Assembly: GCA_017395215.1 (NCBI GenBank)
Contig: JAFPVW010000195.1
Coordinates: 1-44,361, forward strand
Direction of reading: 5' to 3'
DNA: 44,361 nt
Origin: Prevotella sp.
Lineage (GTDB): Bacteria > Bacteroidota > Bacteroidia > Bacteroidales > Bacteroidaceae
The position numbers and the translations under genes were made by a program. Below the pieces are notes generated by a model. That model searched no databases. It saw nothing but the letters and a program-made list of their open reading frames with translations, and had not been told where the DNA came from. Of this stretch, positions 16,964 through 25,664 are shown in pieces. How positions within the stretch are numbered: the stretch's first letter is position 1; each line of letters starts with the position of its first letter.

Positions 16964-19825
16964 TTATAGTTTTTCTTTTAAATAGCGCCCAGTTATACTC
17001 GCCTCGCAACGTGCCACTTCCTCGGGTGTTCCGGCGCAGACGAGCGAGCCTCCGCAGTCGCCGCCGTCGGGGCCAAGGTCAATGACGTGGTCGGCACACT
17101 TGATGACCTCCATGTTGTGCTCGATGATGACGATGGTGTGGCCGCGCTCTATCAGGGCCTCCAGTGATTGCAGCAGTCGGCTGATGTCGTGAAAGTGCAG
17201 GCCGGTGGTCGGCTCGTCGAAGATGAACATTGTCGGCTCCTGCCGCTCCTGACCGATGAAGTAGGCCAGCTTGACGCGCTGGTTCTCGCCGCCCGACAGC
17301 GAGCTGGAGTTCTGTCCGAGCTTGATGTAGCCCAGTCCGACGTCGTCGAGGGGCTTCAGGCGGCTGACGATGGTCTTGTTGCCTGCGAAGAATTCCAGGG
17401 CCTCAGCGATGGTCATGTTCAGCACGTCGTTGATGTTCTTGCCGTTATAGCGCACGTCGAGGATGTCGTGCTTGAAGCGCTGCCCGTGACAGGCCTCGCA
17501 CTCGAGCACGAGGTCGGCCATGAACTGCATCTCGACGGTGATGGTGCCTGCGCCCTTGCACTCGTCGCAGCGGCCACCGTCGGCGTTGAACGAGAAGTAC
17601 TGGCTCGTAAAGCCCATCTGCTGGCTCAGCGGCTGTTCGGCATAGAGGTCGCGTATGGCGTCGTAGGCCTTGACGTAGGTGGCGGGGTTCGAGCGTGTCG
17701 ACTTGCCGATAGGGTTCTGGTCGACAAACTCTATGCGCTTGATGGCATCGATGTCGCCCTCGAGTCCGAGGAACTCACCCGGAGCGTCGCAGACGTCGCC
17801 GAGACGCCGCTTCAGGGCGGGGTAGAGGATGCCCTTGATGACGGTCGACTTGCCGCTGCCCGAGACGCCCGTGACGACGGTCATCACGTTCAATGGTATC
17901 CTCACGTCGATGCCGCGCAGGTTGTTCATGCGCGCTCCTTTAATCAGGATGCTGCGGTTCCAGGGGCGGCGCGACGTTGGTACGGCTATCGTTTCCTCTC
18001 CGTTCAGATACCGCAGAGTGTATGAATCTCCGCCTTTATAGGACGGGGCAGGGGGTAGGCTCCCCTCGTAGACGATTTTGCCACCCAGTCGTCCGGCGTC
18101 GGGACCTACGTCTATCAGGTAGTCGGCGGCACGGATGATCTCCTCGTCGTGCTCGACGACGACCACCGTGTTGCCAAGAGCCTGCAGCTCCTTCAGTACG
18201 TGAATCAGTCGGTCGGTGTCGCGCGAGTGGAGTCCGATGCTCGGCTCATCGAGGATGTAGAGCGAGCCTACGAGCGACGAACCCAGCGACGTACAGAGGT
18301 TGATGCGCTGGCTCTCGCCGCCGCTGAGTGTGTTCGAGAGACGGTTGAGCGTCAGATAGCCAAGTCCCACATCCAGAAGGAATTGCAGTCGCGACGTAAT
18401 CTCGGTCAGCAGTCGTTTTCCCACTTGGGCATCGTGCTCGTCGAGCACCAGGCGGTCGAACCATTCCTTCAGTCTGACCACGGGCATCTGCACCAGGTCG
18501 GTGATGCTGCGGCCGTCAATCTTCACGTACTCTGCCTCGGGCTTCAGGCGCGTGCCGTGACACTTCGGGCAGGTCGTCTTGCCGCGATAGCGGGCCAGCA
18601 TCACGCGGTACTGAATCTTGTACTGGTTGTCCTTCACCATCTGGAAGAAATGGTCGATGCAGGGCTTCTCCTTCTTCCCCTTGTCCGACGGCAGCCCGTG
18701 CCACAGCCAGTCCTTCTGTCGCTGGCTGAGGTTCATGTAGGGCTCGAAGATGGGGAAGTCGTCGTTGGCGGCATGCTGGATGAACCATTGCTGCCACTCC
18801 TTCATCTTGTCGCCGTGCCAGCAGACCACGCAGCCGTCGTAGACCGACAGCGTCGTGTTGGGGATGACCAGCCGCTCGTCGATGCCGATAATCTTGCCGA
18901 AGCCCTGACACTCAGGACAGGCACCGGCCGGCGAGTTGAACGAGAAGAGCTGGTCGGTGGGCTCCTCGAAGGTCATGCCGTCGGCCTCGAAGCGCATGGA
19001 GAAGTCGTAGACGATGTTCGACGGCAGGAACATCAGCCGGCACTCGCCGCCGCCCTCGTAGAACGCCGTCTCGGCCGAGTCGACAAGGCGAGCGATGGTG
19101 TCCTTGGCGTCGTCGACTGACATGCGGTCGATGACGAGGTAGACGGGCCCAGAAGCCCCGGAGGCCCCCGAAGCCCCCCCTACGGCCCCCGAGGGGGCTT
19201 CATTACTGATGCGCGCCAAATAGTCGCTGATTCGGACGCTAGTGTCCCCCCCGGGGGACGAAAGGGGGGCTTCGGGGACTTCGGGGGCTTGTATCCTCGC
19301 ATACCCCTCCTGCATATACGCCTTCAGCTGCTGCTCCAGCGTACGGCCCTCGGGCACTCGGACAGGGGCCATCACTACGAACTTCGTGCCCTTCTGGTAT
19401 TGCAGCATCTGGCGCACGATGTCCTCCGTCGAGTGCTTCTTCACCTCCTGGCCGCTGATGGGCGAGTAGGTGCGGCCGATGCGGGCATAGAGCAGCCGCA
19501 GGTACTCGTAGATTTCGGTCGACGTGCCTACGGTGCTTCGCGGGTTGCGCGAGATGACCTTCTGCTCGATGGCGATGGCGGGCGGAATGCCGCGAATGAA
19601 GTCGCACTCGGGCTTGTTCATGCGCCCTAAGAACTGGCGGGCATAGCTCGACAGACTCTCCACATAACGCCGCTGACCTTCGGCATAGAGCGTGTCGAAG
19701 GCCAGAGATGATTTACCGGAGCCACTGACTCCGGCAATCACCACGAACTTGTTTCGCGGTATGCGCACGTCAACATTTTTCAGGTTGTTGACGCGCGCAC
19801 CCTTTATCTCAATATACTCGTCCAA
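16964..19825 (-). CDS. uvrA: UvrABC excision nuclease subunit A
   Basis: UvrA recognises damaged DNA as a dimer and loads UvrB. The 953 aa protein carries two ABC ATPase units: Walker [13 protein letters not shown] (residue 33 on) and [12 protein letters not shown] (about 650), signatures LSGGESQRI and LSGGENQRV, and zinc modules with [22 protein letters not shown] and CEACHGQRF. Two stretches stand out as low-complexity inserts coded by C/G-rich repeats: residues about 179-225 (APEVPEAPL ... [11 protein letters not shown]) and about 587-600 ([10 protein letters not shown]). Both keep frame. It starts 3 bp after the uxaB stop. Confidence 0.95.
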   Translation of the reverse strand: MDEYIEIKGARVNNLKNVDVRIPRNKFVVIAGVSGSGKSSLAFDTLYAEGQRRYVESLSSYARQFLGRMNKPECDFIRGIPPAIAIEQKVISRNPRSTVGTSTEIYEYLRLLYARIGRTYSPISGQEVKKHSTEDIVRQMLQYQKGTKFVVMAPVRVPEGRTLEQQLKAYMQEGYARIQAPEVPEAPLSSPGGDTSVRISDYLARISNEAPSGAVGGASGASGASGPVYLVIDRMSVDDAKDTIARLVDSAETAFYEGGGECRLMFLPSNIVYDFSMRFEADGMTFEEPTDQLFSFNSPAGACPECQGFGKIIGIDERLVIPNTTLSVYDGCVVCWHGDKMKEWQQWFIQHAANDDFPIFEPYMNLSQRQKDWLWHGLPSDKGKKEKPCIDHFFQMVKDNQYKIQYRVMLARYRGKTTCPKCHGTRLKPEAEYVKIDGRSITDLVQMPVVRLKEWFDRLVLDEHDAQVGKRLLTEITSRLQFLLDVGLGYLTLNRLSNTLSGGESQRINLCTSLGSSLVGSLYILDEPSIGLHSRDTDRLIHVLKELQALGNTVVVVEHDEEIIRAADYLIDVGPDAGRLGGKIVYEGSLPPAPSYKGGDSYTLRYLNGEETIAVPTSRRPWNRSILIKGARMNNLRGIDVRIPLNVMTVVTGVSGSGKSTVIKGILYPALKRRLGDVCDAPGEFLGLEGDIDAIKRIEFVDQNPIGKSTRSNPATYVKAYDAIRDLYAEQPLSQQMGFTSQYFSFNADGGRCDECKGAGTITVEMQFMADLVLECEACHGQRFKHDILDVRYNGKNINDVLNMTIAEALEFFAGNKTIVSRLKPLDDVGLGYIKLGQNSSSLSGGENQRVKLAYFIGQERQEPTMFIFDEPTTGLHFHDISRLLQSLEALIERGHTIVIIEHNMEVIKCADHVIDLGPDGGDCGGSLVCAGTPEEVARCEASITGRYLKEKL
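18028..18066. repeat. C/G-rich repeat inside uvrA (second site)
   Basis: On the minus strand the run AGCCTACCCCCTGCCCCGTC followed by a short AT stretch and GGCGGAG resembles the elements at 24712, 42494 and 42926. It encodes [10 protein letters not shown] in frame, in the second half of UvrA after the first signature and Walker B region. Confidence 0.6.
19153..19290. repeat. 138-bp inverted-repeat element inserted in uvrA
   Basis: The left arm (19153-19179) and right arm (19264-19290) are nearly perfect inverted copies of a 27-base C-rich sequence starting AAGCCCC. They flank about 84 bp that itself holds further C and G tracts. The span is 138 bp, 46 codons, so the UvrA frame is kept. It codes for an Ala/Gly/Ser/Pro-rich insert. 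Confidence 0.7.
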
Positions 19826-19828
19826 TCC

Positions 19829-21268
19829 TTAGAGAATTGTCTTCACAGCCTCGAGCATACCCTTCTGCTGGATGAGGTCGAGGAAGTTCTTCACCATCAT
19901 GTTCAGACCCTGAATCTTGTTGAGGTCCTCCTGCCAGATGAACTCAGCACCGAGCACGCCGTCGGTCACCTTCTGCGTGTCGCCGGTAGCCCACAGCTCC
20001 TTCAGCAGGTCCATGATCTTCTGGTCGTCGTTGGGCACAATCTCCACGCCGTCCTCGCGCTTGCCGCCCTTGTAGTAGGTGATGATGGCAGCCAGACCGA
20101 ACACGAGGCCCTTGGGCAGCTCGCCCTTGCGCTCCAGGAAGGTCTTCACGCCGGGCAGGTCGCGGGCCTGGAACTTCGGGAACGAGTTGAGCATGATGCT
20201 TGTCACCTGGTGGTCGACAAACGGGTTGTCGAAGCGCTCCAGCACGTCGCCGGCAAACTTCTCAAGCTCGTCCATCGGCAGGTCGAGCGTCTGCATCAGC
20301 TCGTCAAACTGCACCTTGTGGATATACTTACCGATGACCTCGTGGTTGCAGGCGTCGCGGACAATGTTCACGCCGCTCAGGAAGGCAACGGGCGAGAGCA
20401 CGGTGTGCGGGCCGTTGAGCAGCGTCACCTTGCGCTTGTGGTAAGGCTCCTCAGAGGGCACGAACAGCACGTGCAGGCCAGCCTTGTCGGCGGGGAACTC
20501 CTGAGCAACCTCCTTCGGGGCCTCGATGACCCAGAGGTGGAAGTTCTCGGCCTGTACGACGAGGTTGTCGCGGTACGAGATCTTCTCCTGAATCTGGGCA
20601 ATCTCCTTGCGGGGGAAGCCCGGCACGATGCGGTCGACCAGCGTGGCATAGACGCCGCACGACTCCTCGAACCACTTCTTGAAGGCCGTAGGCAGCTGCC
20701 ACAGTTCAATGTACTTCTCGATGCAGTCCTTCAGCACGTGGCCGTTCAGGAATATCAGCTCGCAGGGGAAGATGATCAGGCCCTTCGAGGGGTCGCCGTT
20801 GAAGGTCTGCCAGCGGCGGTAGAGCAGCTGCACCAGCTTGCCGGGATACGATGATGCGGGGGCGTCGTCGAGCTTGCAGGCGGGGTCGAAGGCGATGCCG
20901 GCCTCCGTCGTGTTCGAGATGACGAAGCGAATCTCGGGCTGGTCGGCCAGTGCCATGAAGGCGGCATTCTGCGTATAGGGGTTCAGGGCGCGGCTGATGA
21001 CGTCGATGCGCTCAAGCGTGTTCACGGCCTTGCCGTTCTCGCGGCCCTGCAGGTTCACGTGGTACAGGCAGTCCTGGCCGTTGAGCCACTCGGCCATACC
21101 TCTTTCAATAGGCTGTACGACGACCACCGAACCGTTGAAGTCGGTCTTCTGGTCCATGTTCCAGATAATCCAATCAACGAATGCGCGCAGGAAGTTTCCT
21201 TCGCCAAACTGAATCACTTTCTCGGGCATCACGCTCTTCGGCGCGAACTGTTTGTTTAATGGTTTCAT
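19829..21268 (-). CDS. uxaB: Tagaturonate reductase (altronate oxidoreductase)
   Basis: UxaB is an NADH-dependent polyol dehydrogenase that reduces tagaturonate to altronate in galacturonate breakdown. The 479 aa sequence follows the E. coli protein closely as I recall it: [15 protein letters not shown] near the N-terminus, [46 protein letters not shown] and [10 protein letters not shown]. Other galacturonate genes are not next to it; uvrA follows after 3 bp, an unusual pairing that is probably just cotranscription. The promoter is at 21312-21343. Confidence 0.88.
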   Translation of the reverse strand: MKPLNKQFAPKSVMPEKVIQFGEGNFLRAFVDWIIWNMDQKTDFNGSVVVVQPIERGMAEWLNGQDCLYHVNLQGRENGKAVNTLERIDVISRALNPYTQNAAFMALADQPEIRFVISNTTEAGIAFDPACKLDDAPASSYPGKLVQLLYRRWQTFNGDPSKGLIIFPCELIFLNGHVLKDCIEKYIELWQLPTAFKKWFEESCGVYATLVDRIVPGFPRKEIAQIQEKISYRDNLVVQAENFHLWVIEAPKEVAQEFPADKAGLHVLFVPSEEPYHKRKVTLLNGPHTVLSPVAFLSGVNIVRDACNHEVIGKYIHKVQFDELMQTLDLPMDELEKFAGDVLERFDNPFVDHQVTSIMLNSFPKFQARDLPGVKTFLERKGELPKGLVFGLAAIITYYKGGKREDGVEIVPNDDQKIMDLLKELWATGDTQKVTDGVLGAEFIWQEDLNKIQGLNMMVKNFLDLIQQKGMLEAVKTIL

Positions 21269-21311
21269 TGTTTTGTAATTGTTTTATTGCTTGTTTTTCT
21301 GATTGCGACTG

Positions 21312-21343
21312 CAAAGATATGGAAAATTCGCGAAACCGCCAAA
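21312..21343 (-). promoter_or_regulatory. Promoter for uxaB-uvrA
   Basis: On the minus strand TATCTTTG (21319-21312) and TTTG (21343-21340) with a 20-nt spacer, 43 bp before the uxaB ATG. Confidence 0.7.
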
Positions 21344-21484
21344 TAAAAGTGCCGTCGGCGCTGTAATTTTTGCGTAAAGGTTTGCGCCGTGTACTAACGA
21401 ACAGCAGGGAGCGGCGGTGGCGTCAATCTCGGGTTCAAAGTGGATCATGAGAACCGTCTTTTGAATAAAAAAACAGATAAATAG

Positions 21485-21515
21485 TTTGTAATTATCAAAA
21501 TATTCACTATCTTTG
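21485..21515 (+). promoter_or_regulatory. Promoter for the broken gene at 21523
   Basis: TTTG (21485-21488), a 19-nt spacer, then TATCTTTG (21508-21515): a full match to the Bacteroidetes consensus. The ATG at 21523 is only 7 nt further on. Confidence 0.75.
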
Positions 21516-21522
21516 CACCCAA

Positions 21523-22126
21523 ATGGGAGAATTGCAAAACAAAGGGCAGGTAACAATACATATCGACGGGAAGAACGGTGGAAGGATTGCAGAAATTTGC
21601 TATACAAAACAACTTCAAGGTAGATGTCTCTACATCCGAATCGAAAGAACATATTGTCCATATCACACCTACCTCTTATTATAAACGGACAGATAATCTC
21701 TGGGCAGATGCCGAGGTTTACTACTATGGCACGCTTGTAGATGCAGGAGGAAAGAACAAATCAAATATTCACCTTGATACTAAAGATGGTCTTATTATGA
21801 TAGATGCCGACAAGGAAATCCTTGCCAGTATCGAAGGCAATCCTTTGTATCGTAAGTTTGGTGTGCGTGCTATGGCTAAACAGAACATCATCAATGGAGA
21901 TATTGACCGTAGTTCATTGAAGCTCATAGAGATGATGGAGTTTGAACCCAAGTTCGATATGGCATACTTGGAGAGGAAGATAGAAGCATCCACCCCCGTT
22001 TGGTCAGGAATTGATGCCGATGAGTTCTTACATGAAATCAGGGAGGGAAGCTATGTCGGACAAGACATACATACGCCCTACACTGCTAAGTTTGGAATAT
22101 TAGATTTTGAAAACATTCCTACTTAG
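21523..22126 (+). pseudogene. Hypothetical protein gene, apparently with an internal deletion
   Basis: A first frame starts at the ATG at 21523 (MGELQNKGQVTIHIDGKNGG) right behind a consensus promoter but stops after 53 codons. The second frame, open from 21554 to 22126, codes for about 180 residues including WADAEVYYYGTLVDAGGKN, FGVRAMAKQNI and DADEFLHEIREG. From memory, an unnamed Bacteroidetes family has both parts joined by about 80-100 more residues; if so, this copy has lost that middle part and shifted frame. The alternative is a shorter intact gene starting at the GTG at 21578. Function unknown. It is convergent with the broken gene at 22130-22478. Confidence 0.5.
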
Positions 22127-22129
22127 GTT

Positions 22130-22478
22130 TCCTCTCTTCTATCTTTAGTCCCAGACGAAAATGGTCTGAGATACGTTCCAGGCGTACTGCTGCGAGGTGT
22201 CAGCGTCTTGGCACTCATAATCTCACTAATCTTTGTCTTACGGCTCAAAGCTACGCTGATTGGCTCACCTGGGTGATACTCCACTACGAGCACTAAGTCG
22301 CGCTTGATGGGTTCCTGGTGTGGCGCTATATCATTGCCAATGCAGGCAATATCTCTTCCTTGATGATACCCTCTTCCAGTTCCTCTACTTGCTAAAGCAC
22401 ATTCTTACTCAGCTTTACTCCCACTTCGCGAGAGTTCTTCAATGATGCTGTGCTGTAGAGTTTTTCGAGTTTGGTCAT
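22130..22478 (-). pseudogene. Broken third gene of the restriction-like operon
   Basis: One base after the methylase stop codon a frame begins MTKLEKLYSTASLKNSREVG and reads on as VKLSKNVL, then meets TAG (22394-22392) where a GAG codon would continue VLEQVEELEEGI. Further on the frame must shift near 22335 to keep a sensible protein (RDLVLVVEYHPGEPISVALS). So it has at least one nonsense change and one frameshift. I do not recognise the family. Its tight spacing says it was once translated with the methylase, perhaps as an accessory or regulatory part. Confidence 0.6.
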
Positions 22479-22479
22479 A

Positions 22480-25400
22480 TTATGATTGTTCAACTATTTT
22501 GATTTCTTCATCCGTTAAGCCGTAGAGCTGATAGACGAGGCGGTCGATTTCAGATTCTAAGGCCGAGGTGTCGGCTGAAGGATTGGAACGTTTAGCAGAA
22601 AGTATTTTGTCAACCAATTTAATGATTGTTTCCTGCACAACAGACGAACATCCTTTAATGGGTATTTGTGATAGAGGATTATTAAAGTATTCTCTTACTC
22701 TTCCTTTTACTTTTCCAATAAATCCAAAGAACCAATCCATTAATGACGAATTCAATATACCAAGAACATATTTTATAGGGTATTTTTCATTTATAATAAC
22801 AATTGCTCGAATGTCTCCTCCATCATTAAAATACTGACAATCATCATAAGCGAATCTGTTATGCTCAGCTCTATAAGGTACTATGATTTTTTCTTTGGCG
22901 TCAAAAATTTCTTTTCTTCTTGGTCTATCAAATCGATACCATTTATATAAACCTTTAGCCACTTCGTTTCGTCCAATCAAGACCATTTTGTATTGTTCTA
23001 AATAGCTTTTAGCATTTGGATACTTGGTAATATCTGTGTCATTGTCTGTATAAAGCAAACAATTGCCTCGATCTTTAATATAATATTTAAGGACATCTCC
23101 ATTTTTGACGTTATTTCGAACTATTCCAGATTCGAATTTGTTCAATACAGCAAATTCTCTCGGTACAGTAAAGATTTTATTCTTTCCAGATTTTGAGCCT
23201 TGTTCAATTTCTGCAATTTTACCCAATGGAATTGAATCCTTCAGTAATTTACCAATTATAAGTGCGCTATTTGAATTGGCTATAATCCATGTGTTTGTTA
23301 GACTTTCTCTATTAATAACAATGTTGCTAAAGTCAACGTTAAAGTCAATTTCCCCTTTCTTCTTATCATACTTAAAAATATAAAAATGCACATCTGATTC
23401 CTTTACATTATTAGTCGCAAACGATATACAAGTATGAACATTAGCTGATTCAAATATTAAAGCACTATGGAAATTATAAAGTCTCATCAGCTTCTCTTTC
23501 AGAACGTTTCTTAATTTTAAAGCATAGTCATTTCCTAAGAAATAATTAGACGTAATCATATTAAGAATACCATTTTGCTTCAAAATCGAAAGACCATGAT
23601 AGATAAAATAGTACATCAAATCATTGTATCCAGTATGAATCTCTTTATATGATTCCAATTCCTTTGAATATTGTGGAACCTTACTGATATTTATATATGG
23701 TGGGTTTCCTATAACAATATCAAAGCCGCCAAGTGAAAACACGTCAAAGAACCATGTATGCCACAAGAAGAATTGATTATTCTCACTAAGATTAACATCA
23801 ATATCTTTAGGATTTATGTGCTGTTCAACAAGCTGATCCTTTACGTTCTCCAGTATTTGTCTTTTGAGTGATTGTTTTTGGTCATGATTAGTACAATCGT
23901 AGTATTGGGTAATCATAATACGCATATCTCGACGATAAACATCAAGCATGTTGTTAAAAATGGAAAGAGATTCGTTTGCCTTCCATTTTGCATCTGTCAT
24001 CGTTGAGAGGTCAACACCCTTGTATTGCTCCAACAGCGAGTTGCCCTGCATAATCTTGAAGTCGAGGTTTGGCAGAGCCTGCGGGTTTTCTTCGTCTACA
24101 ATCAGAGAGAGCCAGAAGCGAAGGCGGGCAATGTCAACGGCACCACGCTCTATATCTACACCATAGATGTTTTGTTGGATGATGTGCTTTTTGATTTCAG
24201 CGGCTTTGCTTTGTGTAATTCCTTCAAGGGCTGTGCGGCATTGGAAGAGTTCTTTCAGCAGGCCCATTGGGAAAGCTCCTGAGCCAATAGCAGGATCGCA
24301 GATTTTGACATTCTTGAGAGCTTCATCCACTTGCTGACGGAACTTGCCGTTAGTTCCAAGCGCTTTGACATCATGAGTGGTCACGAACTGGCGAATGGCT
24401 TCTTTGGTAGCTTCGTCATCAATATCTGTCTGGAGATAGGCAATCAAGGACTCGCGGCACATATAGCTGACGATTTCCTTGGGTGTATAGAAGGCACCCT
24501 TATCTTTGTTGTCTTCCAGCAGGTTCTCGAAGATACGGCCAAGCATCTCTGGGTCAACACCTACCTCTGCATCGTCAGGATCGTTCTCGTCGATGGTGAA
24601 GTTATACGAGGCAAAGAAGTCGAGCAGGCTTTGCATATATTTCGCAGGCAGAGGAAACGCCGTTTCGTCTGTGGCGTCACGCTCGAACAAGCCTCCGTTA
24701 AGATAAGGGATAAGCCTCCCCCTGCCCCCTCCCAAAGAGGGGGTTGCCAAGTCACCTTCACGCTCTGTATTGAGGTCGTTGAATAGGACTTCAAGTACAT
24801 TGTCTATGAAGTGGTCTTTGTCTTGACAATTAGCAAAGAGGTTCTGGATGAACTCTCTGTCGCCAGTACCCCAAGGTTCACCAGCAGGCACACCCAGCCA
24901 GCCTTTCTTCTGTAGAAACTGGAGGAAGACGAGCCGGCCCATCAGTTTCTTTACATAGTCGCGGACGGCTTTCTCAGGGTTGGGGAAGCGGGCAAACTCC
25001 TGCATGATTTCCTCGCAGGGGTCGTTCTTGATTTGCTCTTCCCATTTGTTGGCCACCTTCACCATCCGCTTACCTGTGATATACTGGATGATGTCCTCGT
25101 ACTGCTTCTTGTAGCCATCGAAGAACATATCGCTGACGGCATCAACAGAGAACGCTTTGGTCAGGTCTCTCAGCGAAAGTTTACTGTCGCGCAGTTTCTC
25201 AAACTGCTGAATGGCGGTACGGCTTCGGTGCCCCTCACCCAGCAGATAGGTAAAGCGCTTGGTGTCAGTAGACTCTTTCTGGTAAGTACCGTCTTCGGCA
25301 AACGCCCAAGCCTCGCTGACATACGAGAAACGCAGCACACTCTCGTTCTTGCGATAGCAGAACATAAAGGCTCCTGCATTACCATTGTTTCGCCAGGCGG

Positions 25401-25659
25401 TCAGCAGCATATCGCGGATGCCCCGCCGGTTACGCTCTATATCAACGCTGTCGGCCAACTCTACTTCATAGACGCTGATTGTTCGCCCGTCACTCAGGGT
25501 GATAGTGCCCAGCCATAGCGCTTGTTTGGCAAACTGACTGCTGGTACCTACTACAGATGGTGTGTGCCAGAATTTAATTTTGTTGCCAAAAATGTCGTGT
25601 AACAGTAACTGCCAGTTCTCACGATTATATCTTGATTCGATAATAGGTCTGTAGTCCAT
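22480..25659 (-). CDS. Adenine-specific DNA methylase with target-recognition domain (Eco57I/type IIG-like)
   Basis: The 1059 aa protein has an N-terminal region of about 350 residues (with GTITLSDGRTISVYEVELAD) of unknown role, a methylase core with the SAM-binding motif DPAIGSGAFPMGLL (about residues 452-465) and catalytic NPPYINI (about 652), and a C-terminal TaqI-like specificity domain (NSSLMDWFFGFIGKVKGRVR). It should methylate adenine in a specific site, or act with the helicase next door in restriction. The C-terminal part from about 22600 to 23990 is strikingly AT-rich compared with the N-terminal part. Residues about 304-316 (LATPSLGGGRGRL) come from a C/G-rich repeat. It lies 5 bp after the helicase gene. 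Confidence 0.85.
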   Translation of the reverse strand: MDYRPIIESRYNRENWQLLLHDIFGNKIKFWHTPSVVGTSSQFAKQALWLGTITLSDGRTISVYEVELADSVDIERNRRGIRDMLLTAWRNNGNAGAFMFCYRKNESVLRFSYVSEAWAFAEDGTYQKESTDTKRFTYLLGEGHRSRTAIQQFEKLRDSKLSLRDLTKAFSVDAVSDMFFDGYKKQYEDIIQYITGKRMVKVANKWEEQIKNDPCEEIMQEFARFPNPEKAVRDYVKKLMGRLVFLQFLQKKGWLGVPAGEPWGTGDREFIQNLFANCQDKDHFIDNVLEVLFNDLNTEREGDLATPSLGGGRGRLIPYLNGGLFERDATDETAFPLPAKYMQSLLDFFASYNFTIDENDPDDAEVGVDPEMLGRIFENLLEDNKDKGAFYTPKEIVSYMCRESLIAYLQTDIDDEATKEAIRQFVTTHDVKALGTNGKFRQQVDEALKNVKICDPAIGSGAFPMGLLKELFQCRTALEGITQSKAAEIKKHIIQQNIYGVDIERGAVDIARLRFWLSLIVDEENPQALPNLDFKIMQGNSLLEQYKGVDLSTMTDAKWKANESLSIFNNMLDVYRRDMRIMITQYYDCTNHDQKQSLKRQILENVKDQLVEQHINPKDIDVNLSENNQFFLWHTWFFDVFSLGGFDIVIGNPPYINISKVPQYSKELESYKEIHTGYNDLMYYFIYHGLSILKQNGILNMITSNYFLGNDYALKLRNVLKEKLMRLYNFHSALIFESANVHTCISFATNNVKESDVHFYIFKYDKKKGEIDFNVDFSNIVINRESLTNTWIIANSNSALIIGKLLKDSIPLGKIAEIEQGSKSGKNKIFTVPREFAVLNKFESGIVRNNVKNGDVLKYYIKDRGNCLLYTDNDTDITKYPNAKSYLEQYKMVLIGRNEVAKGLYKWYRFDRPRRKEIFDAKEKIIVPYRAEHNRFAYDDCQYFNDGGDIRAIVIINEKYPIKYVLGILNSSLMDWFFGFIGKVKGRVREYFNNPLSQIPIKGCSSVVQETIIKLVDKILSAKRSNPSADTSALESEIDRLVYQLYGLTDEEIKIVEQS
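24712..24750. repeat. C/G-rich repeat inside the methylase gene
   Basis: AAGCCTCCCCCTGCCCCCTC followed by AGAGGGGG resembles the elements in uvrA and in the carboxyltransferase operon. It is read in frame as ATPSLGGGRGRL just before IPYLNGGLFE. Confidence 0.65.
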
Positions 25660-25664
25660 AAGGC

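Noticed and set aside
21554-21577. A start for the 21578 frame further upstream
   Set aside because: The frame is closed by a stop codon at 21551-21553 and has no ATG before 21578.
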